From Vibrio sp. qd031 (GTDB taxonomy: Bacteria; Pseudomonadota; Gammaproteobacteria; Enterobacterales; Vibrionaceae), in assembly GCF_002100145.1 (NCBI RefSeq), contig NZ_JXQD01000023.1, positions 62,001 to 126,000 on the forward strand: 64,000 nucleotides of DNA, given 5' to 3'. Position numbers and translations under genes: made by a program. The notes beneath the pieces were generated by a model. That model was not told the origin of the DNA, made no database searches, and saw only the letters and a program-made list of their open reading frames with translations. How positions within the stretch are numbered: position 1 is the first letter of the stretch; each line of letters starts with the position of its first letter. Positions 1-7,368 of the stretch are shown piece after piece.

Positions 1-64
1 TTGTATCGTTTAGTCGTGTACTTACTTTTGCTTGACCTACTAGGTCGTTCATTGAAATGCTCAT
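1..64 (-). CDS. partial unknown gene of the integrated element (5' end only)
   Basis: Only the first 21 codons lie in the window; the gene runs off the left edge. It begins MSISMNDLVGQAKVSTRLND. An AGGGAT-type ribosome binding site stands about 5 bases before the ATG, which supports a real start. It lies downstream of the primase block on the same strand, beyond a terminator at 298-322, so it probably has its own promoter in the AT-rich stretch 65-297. No family can be assigned from so few residues. Confidence 0.5.
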   Translation of the reverse strand, partial: MSISMNDLVGQAKVSTRLNDT

Positions 65-297
65 CTCTGTAATCCCTTGTTATTTGTTGTTTCTATACTG
101 TATATTTTACCACCTGTTTATTTATCCACCCAAGAATACTTCTACAATTATCGAATTAATTATTTATACGGTGAACCCTCATGAATTTGGGGTATAGATT
201 GGGGTTTGTCAGAATTAATAAGCTTTGATTTGCGAGTGAAACCAGTAGATATAAGGACTATAAGACTATGCTTTGTTCATTAATGATTATCAGATAC

Positions 298-322
298 AAA
301 AAAACCGCCCTTTCAAGCGGTT
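298..322 (-). terminator. rho-independent terminator of the satellite replication block
   Basis: On the minus strand AACCGC and GCGGTT pair around an 8-base loop and are followed by seven T residues. It stands just after the small membrane-peptide gene and closes the minus-strand primase transcript. The remaining bases 65-297 are AT-rich and show no gene. Confidence 0.8.
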
Positions 323-328
323 CTGTAA

Positions 329-427
329 TTAGGAAAAGTATCTAGCTAGTGCCTCTATGATCTGGCACATAACACCATAGGCCACACCACCAAACACCAA
401 TATCGATAAGACAATACTACTATCCAT
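329..427 (-). CDS. 32-residue membrane peptide of the integrated element
   Basis: A 33-codon frame encodes MDSSIVLSILVFGGVAYGVM and then a short amphipathic tail (CQIIEALARYFS). Residues 4-24 form one hydrophobic helix. The ATG lies 8 bases after the stop of the primase/helicase gene and has a GTGAGG ribosome binding site about 6 bases upstream; a terminator follows the stop directly. These signals favour a real translated gene cotranscribed with the primase. Function unknown. A small inner-membrane peptide of phage-satellite type (holin-like, toxin-like or interference peptide) is possible but not shown. Confidence 0.5.
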   Translation of the reverse strand: MDSSIVLSILVFGGVAYGVMCQIIEALARYFS

Positions 428-434
428 TCTTGCC

Positions 435-1526
435 TCACTTGTATTCGTAGTGCTCGTTAAATAAGGAATCCATTTCCTCTAGTGGTTTGGTTCTGTAGCA
501 ATAACCCCTCTCACCATTAAAAGTCTGTTTGCCTCCATCAGTAAGATCGATCACTTTCTTTAAATAGATACCTAGCTTGTTTGGAGTACAACGGTCATAA
601 CCTTGAACGTTCATCTTGTCGCAATAGTCTATGTAAGAGTTAAAGAAACTTCGCTTAGGTATGGTTTGAGCTGTGTCCAAATCAAAAGACAAATTGCCGT
701 CAATTAGTAAGCCATCATCCAGTAGAGATTTAAGCCATACACCCTCACTAGGTAGTGACTCCATTACCTGTTGCTGTGTTGCTTCTGTCTTTGGTGCTTT
801 GCTTAGATTGTATGGTTCAAGATCGTAGTTCTTTAGCAGGTCGAACAGTTGCCCCATTACTTCATCAGATCTAATGTCATTGTATAGCTCTGTGAAATAT
901 TCCTTATCCTGCTTCTTATCTTCCGACACTTCCAACACAAAGAAACGTCTTTCATCTTTGGTCTGTGGTACTGCCCAATCATTATTAGTACACATCAAAA
1001 AGCGGTGGAAACTATCAACTTCAATAGCGTCTTTTCCTTTGGCTTCAATGGTGACAGTGCTTTCTGTGATAAGGGTTCGGAGCTTGCCAGCATCTTTAGC
1101 TGAACCACTCCAGAATGCTTCCTCAATGGTCACAAATAGCTTGTTAGCTAAGTGGCTGTTGAATGCCCCTAGTAAATGTTTACCGTCCTGTACTCGCATT
1201 GAGTGCTGTCCTAATAGCCTCTCAAGTAGGATAGAAACCGTGCTCTTTCCTGTGCCTCTAGCCTCTGATTTAAGAACGACACAAACCCCACTCTTTTTCT
1301 CTGGCTTCTGGATGATATGAGCCATCCAAGCAAGCAAGTAATAGAAGTGATCGTCATTACCGCAGCAAATGATATTCCTTAAATGCCACATAATATTATC
1401 TAGCTTGTCGTCACCCTCTACAGCATCAACGGCAAAGCCTGACCACATATTAAGAAAGCGACTACTAGCACGGTTAGAAGGATCGAACACAACGCCATGA
1501 TAGGTCTTGCGGTCTATGTCCTTCAT
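435..1526 (-). CDS. phage-satellite primase/helicase, C-terminal part (DUF5906-type), separated by an in-frame stop
   Basis: 363 codons resembling the helicase half of DUF5906 (NrS-1 polymerase-like) primase/helicases, the replication proteins of many integrated satellites and prophages. The start of the piece (KTYHGVVFDPSNRA) matches the usual entry into this domain. A Walker A loop SEARGTGKST is near residue 90, a Walker B-like FVTIEEAFW near 132, and a sensor-like FLMCTNNDWAVP near 177, followed by RRFFVLEVS. The same reading frame continues upstream without a stop to a single TGA at 1602-1604, beyond which lies the N-terminal part. The first available ATG (1526) is inside the conserved region, so the apparent start is probably not the original one. 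The gene is either broken by a nonsense mutation, translated by readthrough, or restarted internally. Confidence 0.75.
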   Translation of the reverse strand: MKDIDRKTYHGVVFDPSNRASSRFLNMWSGFAVDAVEGDDKLDNIMWHLRNIICCGNDDHFYYLLAWMAHIIQKPEKKSGVCVVLKSEARGTGKSTVSILLERLLGQHSMRVQDGKHLLGAFNSHLANKLFVTIEEAFWSGSAKDAGKLRTLITESTVTIEAKGKDAIEVDSFHRFLMCTNNDWAVPQTKDERRFFVLEVSEDKKQDKEYFTELYNDIRSDEVMGQLFDLLKNYDLEPYNLSKAPKTEATQQQVMESLPSEGVWLKSLLDDGLLIDGNLSFDLDTAQTIPKRSFFNSYIDYCDKMNVQGYDRCTPNKLGIYLKKVIDLTDGGKQTFNGERGYCYRTKPLEEMDSLFNEHYEYK

Positions 1527-1601
1527 CCATAAATCAAAGCAATTAGCCTTCTTTATCTTATCTTCTTGTAGGTGGGTAAAGTTTAGATTCGCATAAAAGG
1601 C

Positions 1602-2204
1602 TCACTTCTGGTGCTCTGGTGTAAATTCATAGCCTACATTGTGCTTGTGGTCTGTGGATTTCTCACACACAAGCGTTTTAGTGCCGTGTTTTACTACTGA
1701 ATGACTCGCATTAAAGGTATTAACTATCTGTTCGCGGTGCTCTTCTAAGTCCTCATCACTAGCCTTTCGGCATAGGTCTAATAGAGCATCATAAGCCAGT
1801 GGTGCTTCTTCATTTCTTACAATATGCAGATAGGTTGGCGCTGTGGTGTTGGTGGTAAAGTAATTAATTGCGTCACTTACTAGGCTAACGTTTGGCTGTC
1901 TCTTTCTACCCTGTAAGTTCTCAATTGAATCTGCTTCTTTATTGGCATCTGTTGCGCTATAACCCGCTTGAACCATACATAGATTAATATCATCAGCTAT
2001 TTGCTTGTTGTTTGGTTGGCCTGTCGGGGTTTGATAAAGGTCTTTGAAGGTGGAAATGATACGTTTGCTAGTAGTATCAGTAATTAGTGAAAGGTTAATT
2101 TTGTCAGCGTCAGCATACGAGATAGGCATTTCATGACAGATAGCATCAGCTAACGCCTTTTCATACCGAAACCGCTCATCATTTTTACGTGCCGTTTTAG
2201 CCAT
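1602..2204 (-). CDS. phage-satellite primase/helicase, N-terminal part ending at an in-frame TGA
   Basis: 200 codons from ATG (2204) to TGA (1602-1604). The last 40 residues (FNASHSVVKHGTKTLVCEK) look like the lead-in to the DUF5906 domain. The 25 sense codons after the TGA (AFYANLNFTHLQEDKIKKAN and on) continue it in the same frame into the helicase part. The first 160 residues match no family I recognise; a primase zinc finger or TOPRIM motif is not visible. Together the two parts would give a protein of about 589 residues. It is downstream of the small winged-helix-like gene, with an 82-base gap. Confidence 0.65.
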   Translation of the reverse strand: MAKTARKNDERFRYEKALADAICHEMPISYADADKINLSLITDTTSKRIISTFKDLYQTPTGQPNNKQIADDINLCMVQAGYSATDANKEADSIENLQGRKRQPNVSLVSDAINYFTTNTTAPTYLHIVRNEEAPLAYDALLDLCRKASDEDLEEHREQIVNTFNASHSVVKHGTKTLVCEKSTDHKHNVGYEFTPEHQK

Positions 2205-2286
2205 AATATTATAAACTCTTATTTGTGGGCGGTGGTGAAAGTTTGGTCGCAGACACCAACCGCCATTTTTGGAAAGGGTTCTAGGT

Positions 2287-2604
2287 TTACTTAGAGCCTT
2301 TTTTCATTTCTAGGAACTCACTTCTTTCTGTATCAGTCATCCAGATAACATCCACAGGGTTGGGTGGTACTTGTTTTGTTTTCGGGCAAGGCACTTTAAG
2401 GTGAGCCAAGCTAAAAGGTACTCGCTTTCGGTTTAACTCAGACACAAGGCTGTGAAGGTTTCCAATGCCAATGTATCGAGCTTGTCGTGTATCTAATCTA
2501 ATTCCCTCCATCATTACTCGAGTCACGTAGTGTGTTTGATGTTCGCCTTTCTTTGGCTCTGGTAAACCAAGTTCAAAGCATTCGTCTTTATAAATCAGCG
2601 TCAT
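2287..2604 (-). CDS. small winged-helix-like DNA-binding protein of the element
   Basis: 105 residues, unassigned. The central part (LDTRQARYIGIGNLHSLVSELNRKRVPF) has the spacing of the short winged-helix proteins often found next to satellite primases: a helix, a turn, a recognition helix with SxLNRKR, then a beta wing carrying KVPCPKTKQ. The lysine-rich C-terminus (EMKKGSK) also suits nucleic-acid binding. It lies between the AlpA regulator and the primase on the same strand, so a role in replication or its regulation is inferred from position only. Confidence 0.55.
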   Translation of the reverse strand: MTLIYKDECFELGLPEPKKGEHQTHYVTRVMMEGIRLDTRQARYIGIGNLHSLVSELNRKRVPFSLAHLKVPCPKTKQVPPNPVDVIWMTDTERSEFLEMKKGSK

Positions 2605-2720
2605 AAAATCTCCTTGGATAACTGACTATGAACAAAATAAATCCCTTTAGTTATTGTTTTTAAAGGCTTTAAACCAATAAAACACCTGAGATTTTTCCTT
2701 AAACCCCAATTCAAACGCCA

Positions 2721-2897
2721 TTAGCTGTGGTTTTCAATCCAGCCTTGATAAGAAGATACAGTCCAACCCATAGTGCGGTTGTTCACCTTTACTGGCTGCG
2801 GGAATCGTCCCTCTTTAACCATCTTGTAAAGTGTTGGTCGTGCCTTGCCTAACAGGCTCATCATTTCTTTAATACTGATTAACTTTTCTGGTGTCAT
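2721..2897 (-). CDS. AlpA-family excision/transcription regulator
   Basis: 58 codons from ATG (2895-2897) to TAA. The protein has the AlpA helix-turn-helix: an N-terminal LISIKEMMSLLGKARPTLYK, then MVKEGRFPQPVKV and the closing VSSYQGWIE. AlpA proteins of P4-like satellites are small MerR-like DNA binders that switch on the integrase/excision genes and satellite functions. It lies between the integrase pair and the replication genes, as in many P4/PICI-type elements. The start has an AGACAAAG purine stretch upstream. Identification is firm at family level; the regulated targets are inferred. Confidence 0.85.
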   Translation of the reverse strand: MTPEKLISIKEMMSLLGKARPTLYKMVKEGRFPQPVKVNNRTMGWTVSSYQGWIENHS

Positions 2898-2980
2898 AAC
2901 TTTGTCTCCGTTTGTTTTGAATTAAGTATGTCACTTGGCTTAATGAATTAGAGGGGAATAAAAAGTAAAAATATTTTCCC

Positions 2981-3634
2981 TTACCTTCTCTCGCCTATCA
3001 GCTCTGGAGATGCGTTAATTCTTTCAATGATTCGGCTGAAGTTAGTTCTGTACTCAAGTCCTTCTCCATTGTCCCAATCAATATTTGAGCTTTCGGCTTT
3101 ATGTTTCTCAACCAGTGAATAGTTGTCAGCTCTCCATTTGGAGTGCTCTTTCTCAATGCTTGATGCTTTCATGTCGAATAGAGGGTACTTTTCATGTATC
3201 CAAGCAGCAGTTTTTTCACTCGAAAACCGCAACGTGTGCCCTAAAACCTCAGTCATGTACAAAAGCAAAATGTTAGCAAGGCGTTTTACCGCAAGAGTTT
3301 TAATGGTTTTCTTTGAGCCAATTGAGTGACCAATAACTCTTTTTAACCTCATCTCTCCAGCTAGAGCCATGTGTAGCTGTGCTACTTCGGGTATTGGTAC
3401 TTTATTTTTTAGGCAGTAAATAGAAAGGATGTCTAAGTAATCAGGATCTCTAGATACCCGCCAGTTGGTTAACATCTTAAAAATGAATTGGCCTGATGTG
3501 TGACTGTCTCCTAGCTCATCTACTAGTGACTGCCTAGTTAACTCGTACTCTCTCCATGAGAGTTTTGACAAGTCCCAAGGCAATTGCGGTATGTGCTCGT
3601 AAGGAAAGTCTGCTAGTGCGTTATCTAAATTCAT
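2981..3634 (-). CDS. unknown protein translationally coupled to the integrase
   Basis: 217 residues with no motif I recognise. It is mainly helical, with charged segments, no signal peptide and no clear membrane segment. Its ATG overlaps the integrase stop codon in an ATGA arrangement (3631-3634), so the two are almost certainly translated from one message and may act together. It is followed by an 83-base gap before alpA. Possible roles are an integration/excision helper or a satellite regulator; neither is shown by the sequence. Confidence 0.6.
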   Translation of the reverse strand: MNLDNALADFPYEHIPQLPWDLSKLSWREYELTRQSLVDELGDSHTSGQFIFKMLTNWRVSRDPDYLDILSIYCLKNKVPIPEVAQLHMALAGEMRLKRVIGHSIGSKKTIKTLAVKRLANILLLYMTEVLGHTLRFSSEKTAAWIHEKYPLFDMKASSIEKEHSKWRADNYSLVEKHKAESSNIDWDNGEGLEYRTNFSRIIERINASPELIGERR

Positions 3635-4833
3635 CTAATCCCCACTACGTTTACTTGTGGCTCTACTTCGTTGAGCTTTGCTGTCCAAATATCTAACGCT
3701 ACTTTCTTCTTTTCTATGTGCTGAGAACGGTTATAAACCGCCATTACTCCACCTAATGCGTGTCCTAGTAATTGCTCAACTACATAAGGTTCAATCTCCA
3801 TATCGTTTAAGGTGGTGGCAAAGGTTCTTCGTAGGTCGTGAAGCGTCCAAGGTGTCTTATGTCCTAGTCGTTTAAACATGGCGCGACCATACCCTGACAC
3901 TGCTTCTGGGCTTTTTAACTCACCCAACAGCATCTCGTTTTCAGTGCGTTCTAACAGTGTTTCGATGTAGCCTTTAATGCTTTGAGGGATAGGTCGTTTA
4001 ATCTCTTGCCCTGTCTTGGAGTTGGCTTTTGGAGTCGTCCAGATCATTTCCTCTAAGTCCCACTCGCTAACCTTTGAGAGCCTTAATTCTTGGGTACGGC
4101 AACCAAACACTACCAATAGGTGAATTAGGTTCTTGTAATACCAGTTAGATTTAATGTCCTGCGTCCAATTCCATACGTCCACCAGCTCAGACCAAGATAA
4201 AACACGGTCTTTCTTGCCTTGATGCTCTCCAATATCAGCAATATTCAGATCATCTAATGCGGTGCTGTGTGCGTATTGGCGATTACGGCAGTATTTAAGG
4301 GCTTGTTTTGCGTTCTGTAGGATGTAGCCACTAGCTTTAGGTGCTGGGCGGTGGTGTGTGCCGTTGGTGACATCATCAAAGACCTTTACCCAGTGGCGAG
4401 TCTCACACTGCTCTAATGGAAGGTGTCCGATAAAGGGAAACACATGCTTTTCAAACTGTGCTCTGTGCTTCTCATGGTTTGCTCTGTTCTTAACTGCGTA
4501 ATTATCTAGCCAGTAGGTAAGGGCTTGCTCTACTGATACGGCAGCCAATATCTTTTCTTTGCCTAGCTTCTTAATGACTTTAGGGTCGTGCCCATCAGCT
4601 AGCATCTTCTGACACTTGATAGCCTCTGCCCTAGCCTCTGCCAAACCAACAATAGGATAAACACCAAAGGACAACTCCTTAGCTTTACCGTTGTATTGAT
4701 AGCGCAGTACAAAAGACAATTTGCCAGTAGGACGATGAAACACGGTTAGACCATCACGATCCGCAATCTTGATAGGTAAGCCATCATGCTTCTTGCCGTG
4801 TAGAGATTTAAGTTTCTTATCTGTCAGTGCCAT
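3631..4833 (-). CDS. int: P4-type tyrosine site-specific integrase
   Basis: 400 residues, the normal length for P4/CP4-57-type integrases. Residues 1-90 form the DUF4102 arm-binding domain (LTDKKLKSLHGKK, FVLRYQYNGKAKELSFGVYP, ARAEA). Residues about 100-180 are the SAM-like core-binding domain. The catalytic domain shows the first arginine in GCRTQELRLSKV, the HDLRRTFAT box, and LLGHALGGVMAVYNRSQ containing the nucleophile tyrosine. It catalyses integration and excision of the element. It lies at the right end of the element and reads inward, as usual, so an attachment site should lie between it and yihG. Direct GTCCTAA repeats flank its start. Confidence 0.93.
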   Translation of the reverse strand: MALTDKKLKSLHGKKHDGLPIKIADRDGLTVFHRPTGKLSFVLRYQYNGKAKELSFGVYPIVGLAEARAEAIKCQKMLADGHDPKVIKKLGKEKILAAVSVEQALTYWLDNYAVKNRANHEKHRAQFEKHVFPFIGHLPLEQCETRHWVKVFDDVTNGTHHRPAPKASGYILQNAKQALKYCRNRQYAHSTALDDLNIADIGEHQGKKDRVLSWSELVDVWNWTQDIKSNWYYKNLIHLLVVFGCRTQELRLSKVSEWDLEEMIWTTPKANSKTGQEIKRPIPQSIKGYIETLLERTENEMLLGELKSPEAVSGYGRAMFKRLGHKTPWTLHDLRRTFATTLNDMEIEPYVVEQLLGHALGGVMAVYNRSQHIEKKKVALDIWTAKLNEVEPQVNVVGIR

Positions 4834-4845
4834 GCCATAAGTCCT

Positions 4846-4935
4846 GTCCTAATGTGTCCTAACTTCAATTACAACTTGGGACAGTCTAAACCCTTGTATT
4901 TAATAGGTTTGTCCTAAGTGTCCTAAGTGTCCTAA
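4846..4935. repeat. five direct GTCCTAA repeats beside the integrase start
   Basis: GTCCTAA occurs at 4846-4852, 4856-4862, 4911-4917, 4920-4926 and 4929-4935. The last three form a 9-base-period tandem (GTCCTAAGT). The two groups are about 50 bases apart. They stand between the integrase start and the element border, where arm-type integrase sites or an AlpA/repressor operator are expected. The rest of 4936-5170 is AT-rich and contains no gene that I can see; it probably holds the integrase promoter and the attachment site. Confidence 0.6.
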
Positions 4936-5173
4936 GTTAAATTAATACTGTAGATATTTTTAATGGGTCAATTGATTAAACCCCAAACTAAACACCAAAA
5001 AATAACTTACTTAAACAAAGATAAAGGGAAACAAAGAGAGACACAATAGAGAGGCATAGCCAGTAGAAACAAGGGATTAGGATAATTAGGGCTAAACGAA
5101 GTTAAACATCTGGAAATGCTTATTTCGATAATACGGCATGAACTAATTTCTATTAGCCAGTCTATTGAATTGT

Positions 5174-5202
5174 AAAGCCCAGCTATTACCGCTGGGCTTT
5201 TT
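5174..5202 (+). terminator. plus-strand terminator at the element/host border
   Basis: AAAGCCCAGC and GCTGGGCTTT pair around a 7-base loop and are followed by further T residues on the plus strand. No plus-strand gene ends before it, because the upstream DNA is the integrase promoter side of the element. It may belong to the host transcript that was displaced by integration. The following bases, to 5384, show no gene and should contain the yihG promoter. Confidence 0.65.
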
Positions 5203-5384
5203 CTTGCCTGCTCGTTAGGTAAACGTCTCTAACTCGAATATCTTGTAATTATTACCCATTTTGAAGCGATGCAATCTATTGCTAATCTGTTAATCTATGT
5301 CGCACTGCTCGAGCCCAATACACTACATCGTCAACAGTATTGAGTCTTCCGTTCGACAAACTTACGATTGATTGAGTGATTTTC

Positions 5385-6275
5385 ATGCTAAAAAACATCC
5401 AAATGGGCATCAACGTGCTGCTTGTAACACTAAATACAGCATGGACCTGCGTTGTCGTTTGCTTCTTGGCCATGGTTAAAATCATCCTACCATTCCGTGT
5501 CATTCAGACCACAATGAGCGAATTAGCCAATAAGCAAACCTGGTTATGGGCAACACTCAATCTTTGGATGCTCAACGTCAACAATAATGTCGACTGGCAA
5601 ATCGAAGGCGGTGAGACCCTCTCACGCAGCCAATGGTACATGCTGCTTTCTAATCACCTGAGTTGGGCAGACATCGTCATACTGTCTTCCGTGATGAAAG
5701 ACAAAATGCCCATGGTTAAGTTTTTACTTAAGCAAAGCCTTCTCTACGTACCCTTTGTTGGTTTAGCGTGCTGGGGGCTCGATATGCCATTTATGAAGCG
5801 CCATTCTCGTGAGTACCTCATTCGACACCCGGAAAGACGTAATGATGACTTTGACGCCATTAAGAAAGCCTGTGACAAATTCAAGTATGTGCCGACGACC
5901 ATGGTCAGCTTTGCAGAAGGAACACGTGCCACTGAAGAGAAGCTTTCTCGGGCGAAAACGCCGTACCGACATTTGTTGAAGCCTAAAACAGGCGGCGTGG
6001 CATTTACTCTCAATGCGATGAGTCAACTGCTCGACGGTGTCGTCGACGTTACCATTGCTTACCCAGAAAATAGGCAGCAACCTTTTAAAGACCTATTGCA
6101 GGGCAAGTTAACTCGTGTGGTGGTTAAAATTACGGTTCACAAAATTGATGAAAACTTAAACGGTGACTACTTTAAAGATAAAGCGTTTAAGCGCCGTTTC
6201 CATCACTGGCTTAACAATGTTTGGCAAGAAAAAGACGACTATCTCGACTCAGTCTATAACGACAACAAAATCTAA
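5385..6275 (+). CDS. yihG: YihG-type 1-acyl-glycerol-3-phosphate acyltransferase family protein
   Basis: A membrane acyltransferase of the PlsC family, a paralogue of the enzyme that makes phosphatidic acid. An N-terminal membrane helix covers residues about 5-30. The catalytic HX4D box is seen in SNHLSWADIV near residue 87, and the substrate-binding EGTR box in SFAEGTRATEEK near 178. Stretches such as ACWGLDMPFMKRHSREYLIR follow E. coli YihG closely, as does the C-terminal LNNVWQEKDDYLDS, and the length (296) agrees. An in-frame GTG at 5376 would add three residues, but the TTGAG ribosome binding site fits the ATG at 5385 better. It is the first host gene after the integrated element. Confidence 0.9.
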   Translation: MLKNIQMGINVLLVTLNTAWTCVVVCFLAMVKIILPFRVIQTTMSELANKQTWLWATLNLWMLNVNNNVDWQIEGGETLSRSQWYMLLSNHLSWADIVILSSVMKDKMPMVKFLLKQSLLYVPFVGLACWGLDMPFMKRHSREYLIRHPERRNDDFDAIKKACDKFKYVPTTMVSFAEGTRATEEKLSRAKTPYRHLLKPKTGGVAFTLNAMSQLLDGVVDVTIAYPENRQQPFKDLLQGKLTRVVVKITVHKIDENLNGDYFKDKAFKRRFHHWLNNVWQEKDDYLDSVYNDNKI

Positions 6276-6354
6276 CTTTGTGTTCAGTGACGCACCAAAA
6301 TAGCATTACTTACTATTGGGTTACATGAATGAATATGTGATTTTGAGGGTAAGT

Positions 6355-6382
6355 AGTCATTTCATTTATCAATGAAATGACT
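6355..6382. repeat. perfect 11-base inverted repeat downstream of yihG
   Basis: AGTCATTTCAT (6355-6365) and ATGAAATGACT (6372-6382) are perfectly complementary around TTATCA. There is no T tract on either side, so it is not a standard intrinsic terminator; it may be a protein-binding palindrome or an RNA stem at the end of the yihG message. Confidence 0.5.
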
Positions 6383-6424
6383 TAATCACGACTAGCACCC
6401 TCCACACTTACATTTCCTAACAAA

Positions 6425-6529
6425 TTAAAAGCGGGCGTCATAAGTGACTGCGCGCATTTCTTTGTTAATCCAATATCGCAACACTCGTTCCCAATATTGC
6501 CCTTCCTTGCCGGGTAAACGCTTTCCAGG
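6425..6529 (-). pseudogene. possible remnant of a minus-strand gene
   Basis: A 34-residue open stretch ends in TAA and has protein-like composition: PGKRLPGKEGQYWERVLRYW followed by INKEMRAVTYDARF. It has no start codon and is closed upstream by TAG. It looks like the C-terminus of a decayed gene in the 500-base gap between yihG and the cheX-like gene. The parent family is not recognised, and chance cannot be excluded. Apart from this and the palindrome at 6355, the gap 6276-6775 shows nothing but the promoter area of the next gene. Confidence 0.25.
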
Positions 6530-6775
6530 CTATTTGTCATAACGTGGAAAAATACATAGCCACTGACACTTTTTTATCTCATTTAATGGCAGCTTTTGCA
6601 GAAATCACTGTAAAATTAATGACACCGTCAAACATTTGTAGGCATACTGCTTGCATTAGAATAGATATTGCGTCGTTGAATTATCAAATAGTTGATAATT
6701 TTTCGTATGGAACACGGTATTTTATTGTAAACTACCGAGGCGATCGAACGTACAGATGGAAGAAGAGTAACTCTT

Positions 6776-7237
6776 ATGCGCGCAGAATTTGTAAACCCAT
6801 TTTTAGCATCTCTCATGAATGTCTTGAAAACTATGGCCTCGATGGAGCTCACTCCACAAAAGCCACGCGTTAAAAAAGACGAGATCGCTCGAGGTGATGT
6901 TTCTGGCCTAATTGGTATGGTTGGCCAACAAACCAAAGGTTCGATGTCGATCACCTTTGATGAGAAGCTTGCATTAGAAATCATGCAGAATATGTTGGGC
7001 GAACGTCCAAACAGTATCAACGAAGAAGTCACGGACATGGTAGGCGAAATCACCAATATGGTGACTGGTGGTGCCAAACGAATACTCGCTGACAGTGGTT
7101 TCGATTTCAATATGGCGACCCCAATAGTGGTATCTGGTAAAGGCCATACCATCCGTCACAAGTGCGAAGGCTCGATTATTATCATGCCGTTTCAGTCGCC
7201 TTGGGGTAACGCATTCATCGAAATTTGTTTCGAATAA
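6776..7237 (+). CDS. cheX: CheX-like chemotaxis phosphatase family protein
   Basis: 153 residues of the CheX/CheC/FliY family, which dephosphorylates CheY-P. The family signature is visible in MVGEITNMVTGGAKRIL (residues about 82-98), where the ExxN pair forms the phosphatase active site. N-terminal MRAEFVNPFLASLMNVL and C-terminal IIMPFQSPWGNAFIEIC are also typical of vibrio CheX. A GAAGAG ribosome binding site precedes the ATG. It stands alone between yihG and pgi and is closed by a terminator, so it is separate from the main chemotaxis operon. Confidence 0.85.
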   Translation: MRAEFVNPFLASLMNVLKTMASMELTPQKPRVKKDEIARGDVSGLIGMVGQQTKGSMSITFDEKLALEIMQNMLGERPNSINEEVTDMVGEITNMVTGGAKRILADSGFDFNMATPIVVSGKGHTIRHKCEGSIIIMPFQSPWGNAFIEICFE

Positions 7238-7254
7238 ACATCACTACTTTTCAA

Positions 7255-7290
7255 AAACGGCTCACTGTTTAGTGGGCCGTTTTTATTTTT
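7255..7290 (+). terminator. terminator of cheX
   Basis: A 12-base stem with one G-T pair joins AAACGGCTCACT and AGTGGGCCGTTT around a GTTT loop and runs into TTTTATTTTT on the plus strand. Confidence 0.85.
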
Positions 7291-7315
7291 AGCTATGTCG
7301 TTGCTAAAACGCATA

Positions 7316-7343
7316 AAAAAGGGGCGACTTTCATCGCCCCTTT
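7316..7343 (-). terminator. terminator of pgi
   Basis: GGGGCGA and TCGCCCC form a stem with A residues on its left, which give a T tract on the minus strand, 25 bases after the pgi stop. Confidence 0.85.
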
Positions 7344-7368
7344 GTAGCTCATGACTCAACCTTTAGGG

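Noticed and set aside
874..1320. 148-codon plus-strand frame opposite the primase/helicase
   Set aside because: It is the antisense shadow of a gene with clear ATPase motifs.
6544..6873. 109-codon plus-strand frame overlapping the start of cheX
   Set aside because: It is out of frame with cheX, lacks a ribosome binding site, and cheX has a good start of its own.
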